A stretch of DNA of 54,830 nt, taken from the NCBI GenBank assembly GCA_009784975.1, contig WQXG01000013.1, positions 1-54,830 on the forward strand, read 5' to 3'. Of the stretch, positions 51,387 to 54,830 are shown in pieces (the first letter of the stretch is position 1; each line of letters opens with the position of its first letter). The translations under genes and the position numbers were made by a program. The notes below the pieces were generated by a model, which saw nothing but the letters and a program-made list of their open reading frames with translations, had not been told where the DNA came from and did no database searches. The stretch is from Treponema sp. Lineage in GTDB: Bacteria > Spirochaetota > Spirochaetia > Treponematales > Breznakiellaceae.

Positions 51387-51587
51387 ATGACTGATTTTTT
51401 ATATGCCAGACCTTCGGTAATAGAGGGAATAGGAAGAAACATTGATCTTTTCGGAATCCTCAACTCTTACAATGTGTCAAAAGATGGTACTGTAGCAGAT
51501 CAAAAAGCCCGAAAAAATGATATTGAAGCGTTAAAAAAGGACTTTGAGAAATCTTATGGGCTGGTTATAAATGGGCACAAGAACTAA
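51387..51587 (+). CDS. Small protein of unknown function, first gene of a two-gene unit
   Basis: 66 residues: MTDFLYARPSVIEGIGRNID, then LFGILNSYNVSKDGTVADQK and a charged helical end. I recall short proteins with the same DFLYARPSxxEGxxRxxD...LNxYN...AD pattern in unrelated bacteria, often in variable regions, but cannot name a family or function. It overlaps the next gene by 17 bp. The consensus promoter just before its ATG argues it is expressed. Confidence 0.7.
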   Translation: MTDFLYARPSVIEGIGRNIDLFGILNSYNVSKDGTVADQKARKNDIEALKKDFEKSYGLVINGHKN

Positions 51588-51996
51588 AAAAGACAAACGA
51601 GTTGCTAAACTTCCTACGGGCGAAATCGTTGGTTATGATTATATAGAATACAGAGTTGATATACTTCCTCCGCCTGACGAGTTGGAAAGATATGAAAAAA
51701 TGAATAGTGGAACTGCTAAAGCAATTATGGATAGTTATATTGCGCAAGTTAATCACAGGATGTCGCTAGAAGCAGCAGTTATACAAGCTGATAATAGAAG
51801 AGCAAACAGAGGACAGATAATCTCCGCCTTTCTGGCATTTTTATGTATCATATCGGGTGGTATACTAACCTATCTTGGGAAAGATGCTGTAGGTTTGTCA
51901 TTAATAATAGGAAGTATCGGCACTTTATTAACAGCTTTTTATGGAGGCGCTATTATAAGGAAGATTGAGCGTATTAAAAAAGAAAAAGGCCAATGA
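51571..51996 (+). CDS. DUF2335-like small membrane protein
   Basis: 141 residues. A soluble N-terminal part contains PPPDELERYEKMNSGTAKAI and a helical NHRMSLEAAVIQADNRRANR, followed by two membrane helices (AFLAFLCIISGGILTYLG, SLIIGSIGTLLTAFYGGAII) and a basic tail. The order LPPPxxLxxYE, HRxxxE, RRxxRGQ, two helices is that of DUF2335 membrane proteins, function unknown. No separate ribosome site stands out (it starts inside the upstream gene), so translation is coupled to the small gene. The pair sits alone between the efflux operon and a tRNA gene. Confidence 0.78.
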   Translation: MGTRTKKDKRVAKLPTGEIVGYDYIEYRVDILPPPDELERYEKMNSGTAKAIMDSYIAQVNHRMSLEAAVIQADNRRANRGQIISAFLAFLCIISGGILTYLGKDAVGLSLIIGSIGTLLTAFYGGAIIRKIERIKKEKGQ

Positions 51997-52035
51997 ACCC
52001 AGAGAAAACTCAAGTACACTGCCAGAACCAGTGTA

Positions 52036-52064
52036 TTGACAAATATCGTCATTTTACATAGATT
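52036..52064 (+). promoter_or_regulatory. Promoter for tRNA-Thr
   Basis: TTGACA (52036-52041), 17 bp, TAGATT (52059-52064). The predicted start about 52071 leaves only about 2 nt of 5' leader. Confidence 0.65.
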
Positions 52065-52072
52065 TTAAATAT

Positions 52073-52145
52073 GCCGTCTTAGCTCAGTTGGTAGAGCACT
52101 TGACTTGTAATCATGAGGTCTCCGGTTCGAATCCGGAAGACGGCT
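52073..52145 (+). tRNA. tRNA-Thr (anticodon TGT)
   Basis: 73 nt. Acceptor GCCGTCT/AGACGGC, D stem GCTC/GAGC, anticodon loop CTTGTAA (TGT, reads ACA), T arm TCCGG-TTCGAAT-CCGGA, discriminator T. CCA not encoded. The anticodon stem CTTGA/TCATG has a U28-U42 mismatch like the tRNA-Ala here. Confidence 0.95.
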
Positions 52146-52232
52146 ATCGTAGGTTTTGCTCTATTTTGCGGAAATTATTCCTTAGTGTAGATATCTGACC
52201 GCAGCCCCGCCGCGCCCGTGCGCTGGGCTTTC

Positions 52233-52261
52233 TTGTATAAATTTGCAATATCAATTACCAT
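52233..52261 (+). promoter_or_regulatory. Promoter of pncAB, predicted leaderless
   Basis: TTGTAT (52233-52238), 17 bp, TACCAT (52256-52261), then 6 nt to the ATG at 52268. No Shine-Dalgarno. Confidence 0.55.
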
Positions 52262-52267
52262 TACCCC

Positions 52268-52906
52268 ATGGACATCAACAAAACCCTGCTATTAATAATC
52301 GACGTACAAAACGATTTTTGCCCGGGCGGCGCATTGGCTGTCGCGGACGCGGATGCGGTAATTGCGCCTTTAAATGCTTTGAGCGCTGTTCTTCGATCTG
52401 CCGCTACGCAGGATTGGCACCCGCAAGGGCATGTTTCGTTTGCTTCCTCGCATGACGGGAAAAAGCCGGGTGATATAATTGATACTTCACTTGTGAAGGG
52501 GCAGGTTTTGTGGCCCGACCATTGTGTTCAGGGGACGGGCGGTGCGGATTTTCATAAAGACCTGAATTTAAATCCTGTTTCGATGATTGTACGTAAAGGA
52601 TTCAGAAGCGAACTTGATTCGTATTCTGCTTTTTTTGAAAACGACAGGTTAACATCAACAGGTCTTGCCGGGTGGATAAAATCTCTGGGGATAGAAACTG
52701 TGATCATGGGCGGTATTGCTACCGATTACTGCGTGTTTTACAGCGCAATGGATTGTAAAAAACTGGGGTTTAAGGTATTTATTGCAAGTGATGCAGTGCG
52801 CGGAGTTGGTTATCCGAAAGACTCTGTAGAAAATGCCGTAGAGGCAATGAAAAGGGAAGGGATAGAATTCTGTTCTTCCAAAGAACTTTTAGATAGATTA
52901 AAATAA
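52268..52906 (+). CDS. pncA: Nicotinamidase
   Basis: 212 residues of the isochorismatase-like fold, deamidating nicotinamide to nicotinate. Catalytic triad candidates: Asp in LIIDVQNDFCPGG, Lys in MIVRKGF, Cys in GIATDYCV. The metal-site DWHPQGH and the DSYSAFF motif are typical. It is followed after 4 bp by pncB, so the pair makes nicotinate mononucleotide from nicotinamide. Confidence 0.95.
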   Translation: MDINKTLLLIIDVQNDFCPGGALAVADADAVIAPLNALSAVLRSAATQDWHPQGHVSFASSHDGKKPGDIIDTSLVKGQVLWPDHCVQGTGGADFHKDLNLNPVSMIVRKGFRSELDSYSAFFENDRLTSTGLAGWIKSLGIETVIMGGIATDYCVFYSAMDCKKLGFKVFIASDAVRGVGYPKDSVENAVEAMKREGIEFCSSKELLDRLK

Positions 52907-52910
52907 TAAT

Positions 52911-54350
52911 ATGAATAATTCAGCGCTTTTTACGGATTTTTATTCGATTACAATGGCTCAAGGTTACTGGAAAAGAAACCTTAATGAACGCGCGGTATTC
53001 GAGATGTTTTTCCGGCATCAGCCTTTTAACGGCGGTTACTCGATATTTGCCGGGCTTGGAACATTGCTGGAAAATATTGTTAATATTTCTTTTTCTGATG
53101 ATGATATTGAGTACCTAAAAAGTTTCGGCATCTTTGAAGATTTGTTTTTGGATTTTCTTAAAACATTTCGTTTTAACGGCAATCTTTGGGCAATGGATGA
53201 AGGCAGTGTTGTTTTTCCGCAGGAACCTCTTATCAGAGTCGAAGGCAGCCTTATTGAATGTCAGATTATCGAAGGATTGCTTTTAAATACCATTAATTTT
53301 CAAAGTTTGATTGCTACAAAAACCTGCCGTATCTGGCTTGCCGCGAAAAAAGGTTCCGTGATGGAATTCGGCCTGCGGCGCGCGCAGGGCCCTGATGGAG
53401 CGCTTTCCGCTTCAAGGGCTGCATTTATCGGCGGAGCATCGGGTACCAGCAACACATTGGCAGGAAAAATACTGGGAATGCCTGCGATGGGGACAATGGC
53501 TCATTCATGGATTATGTCTTTTGACAATGAAGAAGAAGCTTTTGAAAGTTACGCCAATTTGTATCCGCAAAGGGCAATATTTCTAATCGATACTTACGAT
53601 ACTTTAAAAAGCGGAATACGCAATGCAATTAAAGTTGGAAAAAAACTGACAGATTGCGGAAAAAATTTCGGGGTACGCCTTGATTCAGGGGATATTCATT
53701 ATCTTTCGACAGAAGTCAGGCGTTTGCTTGACGATGCGGGTTTAAAGGACGCTTTTATCACCGTATCAAATGATCTTGATGAGCATATAATCGAAACGCT
53801 TGTAAAAGACGGAGCGCCTGTAAACAGCTGGGGTGTTGGAACAAGAATGGTAACAGGCGGACAGGAAGCGTCGTTTCCCGGCGTGTACAAACTTGCCGCA
53901 AGACTGGACGGAAAAAAATCAATCCCCGTTATGAAAGTTTCAGATAACCCGGAAAAAACCACCAACCCCGGCATTAAGCAGGTGTGGCGCGTTAAAGATA
54001 AAAACGGTTTTGCTATCGCTGATTTATTGAGCATTGATGAGAATGAACCCAAAGAGGGAGAGCGTTATTGTTTCTGGCATCATTCCGCCGACTACAGGCA
54101 TTTTTATCACACTATAGAAACCTGTTATCCGCTGTTAAAAAAACGCATCGAAAACGGCGCGCTTACTCAAGAGCTGCCTTCGTTAAGCGAGGTAAAAGCT
54201 CATGCCCAAAAAGACCTTGAAAGTTTTGATTCTACCTACAAGAGGCTTTTAAATCCTCATATTTACAAGGTTTCTATTACGGAGAAACTGCGCAGTCTTA
54301 AACTTGAATTGATACAGAAGCATCTTGATTCTACCGCGAAGAGGTGTTGA
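52911..54350 (+). CDS. pncB: Nicotinate phosphoribosyltransferase
   Basis: 479 residues. It joins nicotinate and PRPP to nicotinate mononucleotide. Family motifs: LFTDFYSITMAQGYWK at the start, FGLRRAQGPDGALSASRAAF, GTMAHSWIMSF with the phosphorylated-His region, FLIDTYDTL, GVRLDSGDI and VGTRMVTGG. It has the C-terminal extension of the longer bacterial type. No separate ribosome site is obvious; probably translated by coupling to pncA. Together they salvage nicotinamide for NAD. Confidence 0.95.
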   Translation: MNNSALFTDFYSITMAQGYWKRNLNERAVFEMFFRHQPFNGGYSIFAGLGTLLENIVNISFSDDDIEYLKSFGIFEDLFLDFLKTFRFNGNLWAMDEGSVVFPQEPLIRVEGSLIECQIIEGLLLNTINFQSLIATKTCRIWLAAKKGSVMEFGLRRAQGPDGALSASRAAFIGGASGTSNTLAGKILGMPAMGTMAHSWIMSFDNEEEAFESYANLYPQRAIFLIDTYDTLKSGIRNAIKVGKKLTDCGKNFGVRLDSGDIHYLSTEVRRLLDDAGLKDAFITVSNDLDEHIIETLVKDGAPVNSWGVGTRMVTGGQEASFPGVYKLAARLDGKKSIPVMKVSDNPEKTTNPGIKQVWRVKDKNGFAIADLLSIDENEPKEGERYCFWHHSADYRHFYHTIETCYPLLKKRIENGALTQELPSLSEVKAHAQKDLESFDSTYKRLLNPHIYKVSITEKLRSLKLELIQKHLDSTAKRC

Positions 54351-54368
54351 AGAGGGAATGGTTGGGAA

Positions 54369-54462
54369 GGACTCACACTGAGGCACAAAGGGCACAGAGA
54401 CACGGAGGGGGAGAGAGGGGGAAGAATTTTTTACCACACGAACGGATACGAACGGGGGAAGA
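54369..54462. repeat. Dispersed G/A-rich repeat, copy 2
   Basis: GGACTCACACTGAGGCACAA, GGGCACAGAGACACGGAGGG, then ACACGAACGGATACGAACGG. Same word order as the copy at 430-515. It begins 19 bp after the pncB stop. Confidence 0.5.
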
Positions 54463-54468
54463 GGGGTT

Positions 54469-54697
54469 GGGAATTTAATTGTCCCTTTAAATTCCCGATT
54501 ATTTGATGATTTTTGAGGGTAGCCGCATCATCGGCATAGACATAAAAAAGTTATTTTGTTCATTAAAATTCAACATTTATTGAGGTAACTTGACTATTTT
54601 TTATAAAATAATGATATAATAATATGAAATAAAACTCCGCACATGGCGGGCTGTTTTCTGGCTAAAAACGGGAATTTAAAGGGACGTTTAAATTCCC
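54469..54697. mobile_element. MITE-like element with 28-bp terminal inverted repeats
   Basis: The left end (54469-54496) and the reverse complement of the right end (54670-54697) agree at 26 of 28 positions; each end is itself palindromic (GGGAATTTAA...TTTAAATTCCC). The 173-bp interior is A/T-rich, has no gene, and includes a strong promoter pointing right. There is no transposase, so it would need one in trans. Target duplications are not obvious. Confidence 0.6.
54590..54620 (+). promoter_or_regulatory. Promoter inside the MITE-like element
   Basis: TTGACT (54590-54595), 19 bp, TGATATAAT (54612-54620), an extended -10 with perfect TATAAT. It would transcribe through the right terminal palindrome into the gene starting at 54728. 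Confidence 0.55.
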
Positions 54698-54727
54698 AAC
54701 TTGCTAAAAAAAAGGGGAGAGATAACA

Positions 54728-54830
54728 ATGACAAAAGAACAAAGAACAAAGACAAAAGAACAAAGAACAATGAGCAAAGAACAAAGAATAATGAAAAAAA
54801 CTAGGAAAAAGCCGGTATTTCTCTCTGCTC
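54728..54830 (+). CDS. 5' end of an unidentified gene, start region encoded by seven-base repeats
   Basis: Open from ATG at 54728, behind AGGGGAGAG, to the window edge. The first 20 residues (MTKEQRTKTKEQRTMSKEQR) come from GAACAAAG-type heptamers, then IMKKTRKKPVFLSA. The true start may instead be the ATG at 54791, which would begin a normal-looking signal-like MKKTRKKPVFLSA. Too short to identify. Confidence 0.4.
   Translation, partial: MTKEQRTKTKEQRTMSKEQRIMKKTRKKPVFLSA

Overview
The window looks like a Treponema chromosome, probably a gut or environmental lineage rather than a pathogen. The strongest marker is a block with cytoplasmic filament protein CfpA, a vWA protein plus a pallilysin-like protein divergent from it, and a PPDK-like enzyme downstream; from memory this matches the T. 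pallidum tp0746-tp0751 neighbourhood. Many short lipoproteins, outer-membrane-barrel candidates, a lipid-anchored pectate lyase and an HD-GYP protein fit the same genus. I see no prophage, rRNA, CRISPR array or complete insertion sequence.

Layout. 1-1.9 kb: cut-off Rpn-type nuclease, palindromic repeats, a lipoprotein, tRNA-Ala(CGC). 1.9-7.6 kb: envelope protein, hisS, metallophosphoesterase lipoprotein with a barrel protein, acyl-CoA synthetase. 7.6-15.6 kb: pallilysin-like and vWA genes divergent from cfpA, then a protein with an HPr-like C-terminal domain and the PPDK-like enzyme. 15.8-20.4 kb: pectate lyase, FKBP lipoprotein, pta, and a protein with a histone-H1-like tail. 20.4-21.4 kb: a gene-free kilobase of hairpins and tandem repeats. 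21.4-25 kb: bactofilin, TPR protein, mtaB, barrel protein, small lipoprotein. 25.1-37.8 kb: two tandem paralogous lipoproteins of more than 2000 residues. 37.8-41.1 kb: argC-argJ-argB. 41.2-43.5 kb: infC-rpmI-rplT, a coiled-coil ZapB-like gene, zapA, yaiI. 43.8-51.1 kb: HD-GYP phosphodiesterase, a cytosolic protein, a 37-residue basic protein, and a MacAB-TolC type efflux operon whose adaptor carries an in-frame TGA. 51.4-54.8 kb: a small gene overlapping a DUF2335-like membrane protein, tRNA-Thr(TGT), pncA-pncB NAD salvage, a MITE-like element and the start of another gene.

Three themes recur. (1) Intergenic DNA is full of palindromic repeat families whose arms differ between copies yet stay self-complementary within each copy. 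(2) Several genes without a Shine-Dalgarno have a good sigma70-type promoter whose -10 box ends 4-8 nt before the start codon (FKBP gene, argC, pncA, the 24.9 kb lipoprotein, bactofilin, the 51.4 kb small gene), which predicts leaderless mRNAs. (3) The PPDK-like enzyme has a degenerate ATP-binding half and sits 12 bp downstream of a protein carrying an HPr-like domain, next to the filament gene. This is the best candidate here for an undescribed phosphotransfer system.
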